Source: Abelmoschus esculentus
Lineage: Eukaryota; Streptophyta; Magnoliopsida; Malvales; Malvaceae
Assembly (NCBI GenBank): GCA_035048815.1
Contig: JAUCBN010000007.1
Location: 4,347,501 to 4,411,500, forward strand
Reading direction: 5' to 3'
Length of the DNA: 64,000 nucleotides
This document shows positions 12,560 through 25,336 of this stretch, one piece after another. Within the stretch, counting starts at the first letter, position 1. Each line of letters begins with the position of its first letter. The position numbers were made by a program, and so were the translations under genes. The notes below the pieces were generated by a model. The model saw only the letters and a program-made list of their open reading frames with translations, searched no databases and was not told the origin of the DNA.

Positions 12560-14535
12560 TCACCAGTGTCTCCCGTGAGAACCGCCTCCTTTGTTCTTCG
12601 AAAAGAAGCCATTCTTGGGTTTCGGTAGCTCGTGAATGTCCATCACTTGTATCGTTCTTTGCTTTTTGGCTTCGAAAAGCATAGGAAAACCACAAATAAT
12701 AGCATTTAGCATGAACTTGAAGTGAGGGATTCACAATTAAATAAAATGTGGAAGAAGATGAGAAAAGGCAACCGTTTTCAGCTTCTTTGTAACTTTCTTG
12801 AAGCCTTTTTCTTGCCGAAGCCAGCCTATCAGAGTCAAAATTCCTTTCTTTTTGATCTCTCTGTCTCTACGAAATCCCAAAGAAGGAAATTCAACAAACA
12901 GACATGACAAAAGCTTACACCCGAAATCAACTCAATCAAATTAAATATATTCGCTACGATAAACTACTCGATCATAACAAATATGAATTCTCATTCCGTG
13001 AAAGCCACAAGCCTTGGCAGTGTAGGAATTTATCAAAATGCCAGTTTAGCAGCAAACAATTATTTTCAAAGCATGTGTTTCTAAATTTGGTATCAGACAT
13101 CGATGTTCATCAACCAAACAATGATGCAAATATAGGCTCTAATACGCTATGTACTCGTAAGTCATACCTGTACATTTTGTTGAGGAGTCAAGTGATTAGG
13201 TTTTGGAGGAGGATCCATTCGTTGAGAAGGGATTGGCTTCAGCTTCCTTTCAGGTTCAGAATAATTCTTTTCTGATCCAGAACCACCATCTATCAATTGT
13301 AATCCAAAAGGCATTAAAAGGCTGATTATTTGAAAGCACATAAAGGAACAAGGAAATATCGAATCAGATTCTGTACTCACTGTGTGGATTCGGAGAGGAA
13401 GCAAAATCGGGAACCTATAACAGAGCAGCATCTTAGGATTATAAAAAAATAATAGTTTTCTAACAACATTCACATTAGAAAACATAATTCCATTCACCTG
13501 ATGACGATTATTTTGAGGAAATTTTTGCTGTGGTGAATCTCCATCTGTCAGACAACATTCAATGTTCCATTAAATATGGAAGTATCTTTCTCAGGAAACA
13601 AACAATCTTCATGTTACAGTTTAGCAGATAAAAGTTTTACCCATAAGTGCAGCAGGTTCAAGTTCTCCAGGTTGATTCACCCTAACCCACTCATCCACAA
13701 TTTCTTTCCATTTTCTAGAGAAACAAACAACAAAAAACTTATCAAAAAGACTTTCTTTGAACAAACATTTATGAACACATTGAATTTCCAGAAGCTCATT
13801 AACCAAACCTAACGAGCTGTTTCACTAATCTCTTAACATCATTTGATGAATGCTTCCTTAATTTGTTCACATGTCTTCCAATATCAGTCTCCTGTAGATT
13901 GTGTATAGAAATCATATCATGAAAAATGGTAAAACTCAAACTAAACTACATATAATTAATACCTCCAGAGCTTGAAAAGTTATATCCATATCTGCCAAAT
14001 TTTGAAGCAAATCAACTAATGTATCTTCTGACTGCAACAAAAACAACAGATAAAAAGAATAAACCAAATTCAGATAAAAAACCATAAAAGCAAACCACCA
14101 ATACAATCCATATATATATATATATAATTGGAAGACCTGATTAGGTAGTTCAAGACGCTCTTTAATCTCAAGAACCCTTTTTTGTTCATCATCAAACAAT
14201 CCACCATAAGGGTCAAAATCATCAGTTTCATCATCAGATTGAGGCGAGGAAGGAGACCCTTTAACCCTTTCTCCTTCTTTGTCTTCTCCATGAGGATTCG
14301 GGTTTAGTTCATCATCATTATTATTAACTTGAATTCCATTTGGTCTCTCACCAAAATCACAGCTTTTACACTTGGGAACCATGGAAGTAGCATAAAGCCT
14401 CTCAACAATTCCATCTCTCCTTTCCTTCAACTCTTGACCGCAATCCAAAGAAGCTACGAGGATTGCTGTATCAATGAAAGTCCAGACATCAACGCCAGCC
14501 GTTTCCAGTACTGATCTGAAATCATCCAAATCCAT
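12560..14535 (-). CDS. MED26C: Mediator subunit 26c-like protein with TFIIS N-terminal domain, 343 aa
   Basis: It is probably a nuclear Mediator subunit linking Pol II to elongation factors. Nine exons on the minus strand: 14535-14137, 14031-13963, 13891-13809, 13714-13641, 13544-13498, 13414-13381, 13289-13168, 12866-12773, 12669-12560. All joins keep frame. The N-terminus MDLDDFRSVLETAGVDVWTF and the RRDGIVERLYATSM segment match plant MED26c closely. An acidic stretch (about residues 75-115) is followed by the TFIIS N-terminal (LW) domain at about 120-205, with DITFQALEETDIGRHVNKLRK and LVKQLVRKWKEIVDEWV. A Pro/Ser-rich linker leads to a basic C-terminus with AKKQRTIQVMDIHELPKPK and a final Gly-rich segment ending GRHW. 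The last exon's acceptor (TTTTCGAAG) is weak but gives the expected protein. No lesions were seen. Confidence 0.93.
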
Positions 14536-16509
14536 TACAAAATCTTCTTTTTTATTGCAAATTCAGAGGCCTGTTTCCAGGTGTCAAATCAAGATTGGAA
14601 CTTTAACATGATCAGATCTGATTGAAAACAGAATGACCCAAAGCTTGAATGCAAAAAAATCCCCAAAAGAAAACTCTTTGAAGTCAAAGCAGAATTGGGT
14701 TCGCCTCTGGGAATCTTGTTGTTGGTTTTTTGAAGAAAGTTGATGGTTTTGATTCTGTTGATGGTAATGGATTTTGGATGGATATACCTAATTGGAACTT
14801 GATTTTATTTATTTTTAAATAGTATTTTTTAATAAAGTATATAAAGATTATTTGTATAGAAAAATAAATTCAAATTAAATTATTTTAATAGAAAAATAAT
14901 TTCTCCGGACTATAATGATTTATTCAAATAAATTCTATATTTTATATTTAAATAAAATTTTATCTTTTAATTTATATTTGAATAAACCTTTCTTCTTCTT
15001 AAAAAAGTAATCCTATTTAAATATGAATTAAAAATATTTTTATTTAAATGTAAAAGGCTTATTGAAATATAATATAAGTTGGTGTTGGAATATATAAAAT
15101 TGAAAAAGTTTTTATTAATATTATTTTCTAATTCCACCAACACATAACCTAACTCCCGAATGTAGATCAAAATCCGTTATTGCCAGGACAGCTTAGTAGA
15201 AACTAATATTACTTTTAAAAATATAGTTAAATAAACAGTTAAATATCAATTTCAAAATTTCTCACATCTTTTCTTTGTTAATTTTACTAAACGATATTAA
15301 TTTTAATGTTAATTATTGATATAATATTTTATCTTTATTTTATTATATTTTATTTTTGCTTTTTTATATTTTTTATCTTATTAAACGTATTTTTAATTTT
15401 TTTTTACGTTTTTTGTATTTATTATTGATTGTTTGGTTATCATGTTAATTTTTTTGTTTTAAAATCTTGTGTTGAATTTTAATACGCTTACAATTAAATT
15501 TTTTATTTGTAACTTAGTTGTGATAATGATTATTTTAGCAATGTTTTAATTATTATTGTTTTAAGATATTAAGTTACTAGTTTATTATTCCAATAATGAT
15601 AAAAAATAAATAAATTATATGTGTAGTTTATTTTTATGATTATAAATATTTAATGTATTTTTTTTCTTTTTAATAAAACGAGTAGCTTCTATAAAAATAT
15701 GTTTTTTTAAAAATAATACTAGCTTAGTTGAGATAATGATGACTTAGTTATACGAGTGACTAAGCAATTGATCGTTATTATTGGAACATTATAACTTTAA
15801 ATTTAATGTTTAGCATCTAATTTTATATGTATGATCGAAGTCAAGAATTATAGTTGGGAAACAAAATATAAATAATTAAAAAAAATTATAAATAAATTAA
15901 ATTCAAAAAATTATACAAATAAGATATTTTTTTGAATCAGTAAATAGTAATTATAATAATATTTATTCTAAAATATAAGATAAATTTAAATGTACAAAAT
16001 ATACATTAATCTTCATAGCAACATGACTGATATTTGTCTGCACTTCGTGTTAATGTTATGTCTGTTTCGGAATCATTAATAATATTTATATGCAATAAAT
16101 AACCACTCTAAGTTAAAGTTAATAGTCGAATAATAAACAATGAAGAAAATCCCCCCCCCCCCCAAAAAAAAAAAAAATCAACTCAAGGAGTGATTAGTGA
16201 TGACTGGTGAGGGTGTTATTTTATTAAGCGTCCGAATTTAAAAAATTCAGTTTATAAACGTACGTAAATTTATTTAGATTTAAAATTAAATGTAGATAAT
16301 ATTTTATATTCGAATCGATAAAATGTTTCATTAACTTTATCAATATGTATTTGTATTCACTGATTGAGACAAGTAGAGTGGTTAAAATGACAGTGGGATT
16401 CATTTCTTTTTATTAGACACACCAATGAGAGGGGTTGGTTCATGGTGTTATATTGGCTTAAATCCATGCATTCATTTCACCATCTTCGACTATTCTATCA
16501 AAATCAAAC
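14536..16509. other. AT-rich intergenic region
   Basis: The first about 250 bases are the leader and promoter side of MED26C. The rest is very AT-rich, with no coding ORF that I can support, and includes a C-tract/A-tract at 16151-16176. The ORF at 14967-15170 is low-complexity Asn/Ile/Tyr sequence typical of chance ORFs in AT-rich DNA. Confidence 0.7.
16151..16176. repeat. C13/A13 homopolymer junction
   Basis: A run of 13 C is followed directly by 13 A. Such junctions are unstable and error-prone in sequencing. Confidence 0.95.
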
Positions 16510-17719
16510 ATGCTCAAACTCAAAGGCCTCGTCGTCTGTATTCTGATCATCGGCACGGATGTTGCGCGGGGATTCTCGGCATCAGAGCCGATGCTGCACA
16601 AAATAAGGTGTTTATTCAAACTACCATTGGTTTCATTGGCCTTTTATTTCTTTTTAATTATCAGTATCGAATTTATTCACATGTTATAATGTTTTTAATA
16701 GGCTGTTAAGCACTCGAGACTTGGGATATTGGACTGCCGATACGGACTGTGGATGTTTAAGTGTAGGGACCCGAGGCGTAAGGCTTTGAAGCTAGGCTTG
16801 GGTGCGGCACTGCTGTTGAGCCTTGCCCACGTTCTCACCAACCTGTTGGGTGGATGCATGCGTGTCTGTTGCCGAGGAGAGTTCCGACGAGCCTATTCTA
16901 GCAGGAAACTTTCATTCACATGTCTCGTTTTCGTATGGTAATCAAGCATGGATTTAATTTTAAAAACAAAAAATGATCAAATTGGTCCTTCAATTTTTTA
17001 AGTTGAATTGAGCCATGAATTTGGTAAGCTTAGTCAAATTGACTCTTAACTTTGGTTTAAACTTTTCTGGGTCAAACTTACCCTGAATTTGACACCTGAT
17101 AATTTGACCAAAATTGTCAAGTTTGTGGACCAGATTTTAAAAACTTGTCGGGCTCAAGGATCATTTTTGTGTTTTCGGCCTTGAAAATTTTACGATATTA
17201 TTGAGACTTTTTGTTGACATTTTATACATGGTGCATCGAAAATCAATCTACATATACAATATAATGATGGATCCAAATATAACGTGGGTTGGTCTGTATC
17301 CACCCTAAACTTTCTAAAGTTTTTATATATTTTTTATTTTTTATAATTAATCCTTATTTTTTTTATAGTATTTATAACTTGTGCAGTTATATCCACCTTA
17401 AAATTTTAAAATTTTATATATACTCATTCTTAAAATTAAAAATTATATATATACTGCATAAATCAAAATTGCATATTTTGAAATAAAAAAGATTAGTTCA
17501 TTTCAACCGTCATTTTGTGTTTTGCTCAGGATTCTCTTAGCCGTCGGATTGTCCATGCTGGTACTAGGAATGTCGTCCTACGGATTCAAACCTCGTTCTT
17601 ATGGTTTCAGGCAGCATCATTTCTTGTCCATTGGAGGGGGGTTATGTTTTGTTCATGGCATAGTTGCTGGTGTATACTACGTTTCCTACACTGCAAGTAC
17701 TGGAGAAAATAATAAGTAA
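16510..17719 (+). pseudogene. DUF1218 family membrane protein gene with a -1 frameshift
   Basis: DUF1218 proteins are small plant proteins with four membrane segments; some members (MWL) affect lignin in the secondary wall. Exons: 16510-16607, 16702-16937, 17530-17719. Exon 1 starts MLKLKGLVVCILIIGTDVA, a typical first membrane segment. The next conserved stretch (GILGIRADAAQNK) is read one frame over, so one base appears missing near 16567; exon 1 is 98 bp where 99 is expected. Exons 2 and 3 are intact: KALKLGLGAALLLSLAHVLT, NLLGGC, WILLAVGLSMLVLGMSS and HHFLSIGGGLCFVHGIVAGV. With the frame kept, the length would be about 174 aa, normal for the family. An ATG at 16425 is in the downstream frame but would replace the first membrane segment with unrelated sequence. 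It may be a real lesion or a sequencing error. Confidence 0.75.
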
Positions 17720-20490
17720 GAAATATCTTCAGAAATCGAAGGACATTTGTTAATAAATTGGTACTGAATCATACTGTTTTGTTTAATCTAATTTGTTTCG
17801 ATTCGATTAGTTTTGAATATTACTTAAATACATTTAATTTTGATGTAAAAAAATTATTATCGCCTTAATCCTGCACATCTTCTAAATGGAAGGGAATTTT
17901 AAGTCACAAAAAATTAATTTATAAACATGTTAAAATAATCTCGTTAGTTCGATAAATATAAAATAATACAATGATATAAATAAAAAAATGTTATTTATGA
18001 ACTCAATACTATTTATAAAAATAATATTTAAAAAATTTAATTTTTATATTAAAAAGATTATATATTATCTAAAACAAAAATATAACTTTTACGTTACATA
18101 ATCTAAATATTTTAATATTTATTAATATTATCTCAATTCTCAAACTCCTCCCATCTACGAATGTCTGCTTAAGCACACTTAGTCAAGTCTTTTTGTACGT
18201 TATAATAACAACACTATCAATGAGTTAAGTCATTAATTCAAGATTGATTTTGATTTATTTTTTTTATGATTTTTAGGTGAATTTAAAAAATGAGTTCGAA
18301 AAAATTACAATCCATCGTTAGTTTTGAGATTTTTGAAAACTTAATTCTCTTTCAACCCCTCTGGCCGTCATTTTCCTTTCTCAAGTTTTATCTTTTTGTT
18401 TTAATCGTTTTTTTTGATCGGTGGTCGACCATCGGATCTATTTCTTTTTTTTATTTTATTTTAATAAGGATTTTTTTTTCTGTCTTTGTGACATGTTTTT
18501 ATTTTTGTTTTGGGGTTTGATTCGTTTGTCTTTATGGCATGTTGTAGCATACCCTAGCGATCGGTTGTTGTTCGTAAAGAGATTCAATCGATGTTAGTTT
18601 TCTGATTTATTGTTTTATAGGTGGTCAATTGAAAAGACTTATCCCCACTCGGTTGATGGTTGTTTGCCGGTAAAATCAGTCATGGGTAGCGGTACTTTTT
18701 GCACGACAGTTTAAATCGCCTACAACTCTTTCCTTCACTATGTGTCTCGTTTGGACAGAGACAAGGAGATTCATGAAGTTGTTGAGTTTTATCGGTATCC
18801 TTATTTCCATAAAAATTTTATTTTTCTTTGTTTTTGGTTGTAAGAATTTTTAGATTTTTAATCAAATTATTTTGTTTATTGATTACGTTGTAATTATAAT
18901 TTTTTATGAATTTATTAAATTCAATAGCATTTATAAAAAAAAAATGAGTTTGAAATCAATAATTCAAATTATGATTGTAATTATATTTATAGTAATCGTA
19001 TTATGTTTATTATAGGTGTTATTTTGGTATAAGTATTGCAATTATGAATTTTCTTAGTAATATATATTATCATAAACATAACAGTTGACATTATTATAAT
19101 TTTAGATAATGTGGTTTTCATCGTATAATAAATATTATTATGATTATATATTATTATTTAAATTGTTGTACATTGATAATAATTAATAAGTAATAAAAGT
19201 AAATTTTAAAAATATTTTATAAAAATAATTATTTAAAAGTTATTAAATTTTAAACTTTAAATCATAATCTTAAACATTAAATGTTAATCGTTAAACCCTA
19301 AAATTTCGATAATGAGTATCTAATTACAATAAAATAGTTGAGTATCATATTGCGATAAATGTCGAATTTGGGTGCCAAAAGTTATAGGCATAAAGATAAT
19401 TTTAACCCTTAACGTTTACAGTTTTTGTCGTTTTGGCCTTTATTATTTTTTTGGGATTAATTTAGCCCTTAACCTATATCTTTTTAACAAATATCTTATT
19501 TTTTTAACTAGATTGATGACTGGACCGTTAAAAATTTAACGATGATACATATATATATAGAATATAATTTTAAGTGACATGACATGTAACCTATCAAATG
19601 CATATATATATATAGAATATAATTTTATTACAATATAAAATATAAACAATTAAAATTTAAATAAAATATTAAAAATTAATTAATTCTAAAATATAAGATT
19701 ATTAAACATTCTTAACCCTAACTACGATAAAATCAAAATCTTATTTGAATTGTGTTTATATTTTTAAGATGAGATTTTGATTCATCGTAGTTAGGGTTAA
19801 GAATGTTTAATAATTTTTTTATTGTAGAATTAATTAATTCTTAATATTTTATTTAAATTTTAATTGTTTTATATTTTATATTAGAATAAAATTATATTTT
19901 ATATATATATATGTATTTGATAGATTACATTCCATATAATTTAAAATTATATTCTATATATATATCATCGTTAAATTTTTAACGGTCCAGTCATCAAATT
20001 AGTTAAAAAATAAGATATTTGTCAAAAAGATATAGATTAAGGGCTAAATTTATCCCCAAAAAAAATAAGAGCCAAAACGACAAAAACTGTAAACGTTAAG
20101 GGTTAAAATTATCTTTATGCGAAAGTTATATTAAACCGAATATTTTTTTTTTTGTCATATAGCATCAAGTAGCAGAAATCTATGTTAGATTGTCCCATTT
20201 TGCATTTCACACTAACTCATATATCTTATCCAGAAATTGTTCAAAAAATCATAGTGCAAAAATCTATATTACCTGGGTTGTCTGGCAATTTCCGCTAAAG
20301 CAGTGAGCTTCCGATTATGGGTACGTTTCATTTTTCTCATTTTCGTTCGAATTCTGGGTTTTTGAGTGTCCGTTTCTCTTCATGAACACTGAGATTTGAT
20401 GTGTTATAGTCTTCTGTTAATAATTATTATAATTTTTGTTTGGCATTTTCGGTCATTAATCCGTGATAAATCGAGAAAAGAGAAGATACC
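17720..20490. other. Intergenic region containing a foldback element
   Basis: This is AT-rich spacer holding the MITE at 19387-20121. Around 18340-18790 the sequence is less AT-biased, but only a Phe-rich 76-codon ORF (18290-18520) is open and I recognise nothing in it. The last about 200 bases form the promoter and leader of the RAP gene. Confidence 0.6.
19387..20121. mobile_element. Foldback MITE, Mutator-like, with 9-bp target duplication
   Basis: This 735-bp element is almost a full palindrome: the left half (from GGCATAAAGATAATTTTAAC) reappears inverted in the right half (ending GTTAAAATTATCTTTATGCG). The terminal inverted repeats run about 350 bp each. Flanks carry a perfect 9-bp direct duplication AAAGTTATA at 19378-19386 and 20122-20130. 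A 9-bp duplication with long inverted repeats is the mark of Mutator-type non-autonomous elements. It has no coding capacity. A diverged copy lies at 57759-58335. Confidence 0.88.
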
Positions 20491-22935
20491 ATGGAGTTTT
20501 TGATGAATCCATTCCGTACCCAAACTTACTTAAACCCCTCAATTTTCATGCCAAAACAAGTTAGTAACCTTCCATTAGTGAAATTGAGAGGAGGGGTTGA
20601 GTTTCCAAGAAGAAACTTTGCAAGTTTGGGTAAAAATTCTAGCGTTAGTACTGGGAAAGGCGTTAATGATGATGGGATGGAAGATTGGGAATTGGAGTTC
20701 ATAGGGGAGATTGATCCATTTGGTTATCAAGCGCCCAAAAAGAGGAAAAAACAAGAGAAATCTAGGGTTCTTGATGATAATGAAGGGATGGATTGGTGTT
20801 TAAAGGCTAGGAAAATGGCACTCAAAACTATTGAATCTAGGGGATTGACTCATAAAGTTGAGGATTTGATAAAGAAGAAGAAAAAGAAGAGGTCTGCGAA
20901 AAAAGATGTGATTAGTAAAGAAATCAAGGAGATCGAAGAGGATTCCGATTTTGGGGAAGATAGTTACGAAGAGGGTTTCGATGACCAAATCGATGATAAT
21001 GTGAGTCAATTTCGAGATACGGTGAGTTTGATGGCCGATGGGATGTTTTTAGAGAAGAAAGAGAAGGCAATGGAAGAGTTTGTTCAGAAATTAGCTCAAT
21101 TTTCGGGGCCGTTCAATCGTAGAAAAGAAGTCAGCTTGAACAAAGATCTAGTTCAGTCGCAAACTGCAGAAGAAGTGTTGGAGATTACATCTGAGATGAT
21201 AATGGATGTTGGAAAAGGTTTAAGCCCTTCACCTCTTTCTCCGTTGAATATTGCCACTGCACTTCATAGAATTGCTAAGAACATGGAGAAAGTATCGATG
21301 CCGAGTACTCGCAGGTTGGCATTTGCTCGACAAAGAGAAATGTCAATGCTGATTGGTATTGCAATGACAGCTCTCCCGGAATGCTCGGCTCAAGGTCTTT
21401 CGAACATTTCATGGGCACTGTCGAAAATTGGAGGGGAGTTACTGTTTTTGTCTGAAATGGATCGAGTTGCAGAGGTGGCTTTGACCAAAGTTAAGGAGTT
21501 CAATTCTCAGAATGTTGCTAATATTGCTGGTGCATTTGCTACAATGCGACATTCTGCCCCGGATCTGTTCAAAGAGTTGGCAAAGAGGGCATCAGCCATA
21601 ATTCACACTTTCCGTGAACAAGAGCTTGCTCAACTGTTATGGGCATTTGCATCTCTATACGAGCCTGCAGACAACTTGCTTCAAGCTATGGATACCGTTT
21701 TCAACAATGCTAACCAATTAAAATGCTGCTTAAGCCATGAAACCAATGAAGAAACCTTTGCAGAAATTGCAGAAAACAGTAGAGATATTGAATTTGGAGG
21801 AGTTTCTGATCCTCCTGTGCTCACCTTAAGTAGGTACCAGCTTGGGAACATAGCTTGGTCCTATGCGGTTTTTGGCGAACTGGATCGTACGTTCTTTTCT
21901 CATACATGGAAAGCATTGAGCCGTTTCGAGGAGCAATGGGTTTCAGAACAATATAGAGGAGATGTTATGTTTGCTTCACAGGTTCATCTGGTGAACCAAT
22001 GTTTAAAGCTTGAGTATCCGCATCTCCAGCTATCGTTCGATGGCGAACTCGAGTCGAAAATCATTCGTGCTGGGAAAACTAAGAAGTTTAATCAAAAGAC
22101 AACTTCATCCTTCCAAAAGGAAGTTGGTCGTCTTCTTGTGAGCACTGGCCTTGATTGGGTTAGAGAGTACCCTGTTGACTGCTACACAGTTGATGCTGTT
22201 CTTGTTGATCAAAAGGTTGCTTTGGAGATCGATGGACCAACACATTTCTCGAGGAATACTGGTGTGTATTTCCGACAACTCTTATGTTGTTATCGTGTTA
22301 GTTTTATTCCATTGTGTCATATTTGTGCTTAAGGCGGTTTTTTATTTATAAAGTTTCGGAATTTGATACTTCAATAATTCGTATCATATAGATTTAGATT
22401 GAGCTTTTATAGCTTGAACTTGGCTCGGTTTGATTATGCAATACGATGACTAAATTGCACTCTTGACCATAATACACAGACTGTTTATATACAACACTTT
22501 AGCCTGATCTTGATTCTTGATGCATCCAATGATCTTTTCCTGAATCTCTACAGGAACACCATTAGGGCATACCGTCTTAAAACGGCGACATATTGCAGCT
22601 TCAGGTTGGAAGTTTGTATCATTGTCTTACCAAGAGGTGAGTCCTTATATACATACATTCAAATTTAAGACTTGAAACACTGATTACCATACTTCATTTT
22701 GCATTAAGTGTCCGTATAAAACATCTATGTATGACATATTCGGACAAGGTTCTAGGAATGGGGATATGACTGTCAAAAAACGTTGAACATACATGTGTCC
22801 AACATGTATCCAAATCCAACATTCACATCTAAGTCTAAGAATATTGTTGTGTTGTGTTGTCAGTGGGAGGAACTTGAAGGTGAAATGGAGCAGCTAGAGT
22901 ACCTAAGGAAGATCACCTTGGCTGAATTGATTTGA
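20491..22935 (+). CDS. RAP: RAP domain-containing protein, chloroplast (OPR family), 641 aa
   Basis: The plant homologue binds chloroplast 16S rRNA precursor and helps its maturation; it also affects defence. Exons: 20491-22261, 22554-22636, 22864-22935; the joins keep frame and give 641 residues. An N-terminal transit-peptide-like region is followed by an acidic/Lys-rich part (DWELEFIGEIDPFG; a Lys-rich block near residues 128-140), then helical repeats of octotricopeptide type (LSNISWALSKIGGELLF, NVANIAGAFATMRHSAPDLF, ELAQLLWAFASLYEPADNL, LGNIAWSYAVFGELDR). The RAP domain is at the C-terminus (VDAVLVDQKVALEIDGPTHF, then TVLKRRHIAASGWKFVSLSY). The RAP domain crosses both introns. Reading on past the first donor stops after 613 codons and would lose half of the RAP domain. 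Confidence 0.94.
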
Positions 22936-24210
22936 GGCAGACTCAATTTTCTTTTATTTATTTTGAATGAGATTACTCAAAATGTATGTTTACAGTTAGA
23001 TGGCATATAAATATTTGGTTATTTATCCTCTGCCCTAATATCCATCAAAGCCTTTGATTCCGAAACAGAAATGAATGGGGTGTTCGACGAATTATTTATG
23101 AATTCTTTAATATTATTCAAATAAATGAGTTTTGGCATATAAAATGTGACATGTTAATCCTCCGAGTAGTGTTGTGGAAAAAAAATATTGTTATTCTTAT
23201 GAGCTCTAGATTTGGTACAAAATGCAACATATCAATAAATTATTTTTATTATTTTACAATATATTTTCTCAATCATTATAATCATTATAATTTATAATTG
23301 ATTGCGATAATATTAATTAGGTGTTTTATTATGACAACGTTTTTAGATAAATTTATTGATTTGTATTTATATTTTTAATATTATAATTGTATATCAAATA
23401 TTAAAAAAATATTATCTATAATTTTAAATTTTTTTAATATGGTAAAATTATATTTTTTTAAATGGTAAAAATATTATTTTAACTTTTGATTTTAAATAAA
23501 TTTTAAATAAAATATCTAAAAAAAATATTAGTTAGGTTTTAAACACAAAATCTATAAAATTACATACAAATACTTTATGATTCAATATTTTAGAATAGCT
23601 ATCGTTAGGCGGGTAAGATTTTATAAAGATAGGATGACCAGATATTATTATTTAACAATGTCAAATAAAAAATATAAAAATATATAGAATATAATTTTAG
23701 ATTTTTCTAAAAATAAAATTTATTCGATATATATATATAAAATAAATTTTGTATAAATTTTAATTTATATAAATTTATTTATTTAAAGTTTATAAATTTA
23801 TTTATTTATTTAGACGGATATTGTCAAGTCAAGTTGTCAACTATTGTTTCACAATTGGCATCCTCCACTTCTTCCATCTCTCTCATTCTAATATATATGA
23901 TATATGATGTTTTATGAGATCTCTTTGGAGATATGGCATTGTGGGGATTTAGTTTTGTTTAGAGTGACGGGGGATTCACTTCTATTCATGGATTCCTTTC
24001 TATTTTTAATGGATTCCATTCTATATTTGATCCTATTATGATCCATATTGTAATTTTCAACCTTTTTTTTTCTTTCTCACAAACCAAACAAAAACTAAAC
24101 TTAAACCCCCATCATTGACATTGACCAACCCTTCAATATTTTCTTTTAAAAAAAGGACGGGACTCCACAGTTTCAGGCACGAGACTTCAATCAATCAATC
24201 TCTTAACACC
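22936..24210. other. AT-rich intergenic region upstream of HPAT gene
   Basis: This is spacer after the RAP gene. No coding ORF is supported. The last part (about 24120-24210) is C/A-rich and ends in a GTAAG donor, so it is likely the first untranslated exon of the arabinosyltransferase gene. Confidence 0.55.
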
Positions 24211-25169
24211 GTAAGTTTCTCTCTAGAAAGCATGGTATAATTAAAAACTTTATTTTTAATTTCCCCCATGTTTTATGGTTTATGCCAAGTAAATTTCATT
24301 AAACCATGAACATGTGGTTTCGAGCTAAGTAGGCTTTTAAATACTCCATGTTCACTTCAAAAGTTCTTAACTTGCATCTGGGTTTTTCTTATTTACCCTG
24401 TTTGTGTGTTGAAAATCGTTCCTTCGCTGTCAAAGTTCTGATCTCCCCATTTTTAATGAATACCCTTTTCCCCTAATCAGAATTCTTCAAATTCAATTTC
24501 TTTATTGATTTATTCATCTTTAATTATTTTTGTTTGTTTGTTTGTTTGACTTGTATTGAGTAAAAGCTTTTAATTCTAATCACTAGTGGCAAGGCTTTTG
24601 TTTATTTTATTCACTAATATCCTAACAAAGTCGCCTGTAAGTGGGTTGTCTTAATTCAATTTTCCTAGGTCTGTCTTGTTTTGACTTTCATTTTTGGTTC
24701 TTGTGTGTGTCTGAAGATTGCTTGATCTCAGTGTTGTCTGGTATGTTTTGTATTTTCTTTTGGTTGAAAGTTTGATCCTTGTCGAAACAGTGTTTGATTT
24801 TGCAAACTGCAATGATTATTCTTTTTTTTTCACTGATTTTGATGAATTTGAAAGATTTTGTTTGGTTTTATGGAAATATGGATCCCTCTTTGTTCTTCTT
24901 TTTGGATGTGTTTGATTCTTATATGGAGAAAATCCGTGCTACTTTGAAGCTGTATATATACTAGTTTACACACCCGAATCCAAGCACCATAGATTTGAAA
25001 CGTATCTTGAATTTTGATATGCCTATGAGCCTTTGTTTTAGTGTTTCTTCTCTGTAATTGATATCATATTCTGATTAATGTAAGCTTGTTGCTTGATTTC
25101 GATTTCACCTGGATTGCTCTAAATAGTTAACTTAGTTTGATTCTTGATCCGTGTCTATTTGATTTGCAG
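24211..25169 (+). other. Long intron in the 5' leader of the HPAT gene
   Basis: A GTAAGTTTCTCT donor at 24211 and a GATTTGCAG acceptor ending at 25169 bracket 959 bp of T-rich sequence typical of plant introns. The ATG follows at 25337. Two overlapping ORFs of about 60 codons inside it (24718-24964) are Phe/Leu-rich chance ORFs. Confidence 0.55.
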
Positions 25170-25336
25170 TTATTCTTCTGAAGCTGCTTTTTGAGCTTGC
25201 ATTCTCCTGTAAGTCAACTGGAACAGTGGAACTCCAATTATAACCAGTTAGGAGTCTTACGGTTTTTGAGCTCGTTTTTAAGAAGTTTGGACGATCGGAA
25301 ATCGGAGCGCTGATTTAGGTTTGACTACAACTGCCA

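Noticed and set aside
13576..13812. Plus-strand ORF of 78 codons
   Set aside because: It spans exon 4 and an intron of MED26C on the opposite strand.
18290..18520. 76-codon Phe-rich ORF
   Set aside because: T-rich low-complexity DNA gives Phe-rich chance ORFs; no similarity or splice context.
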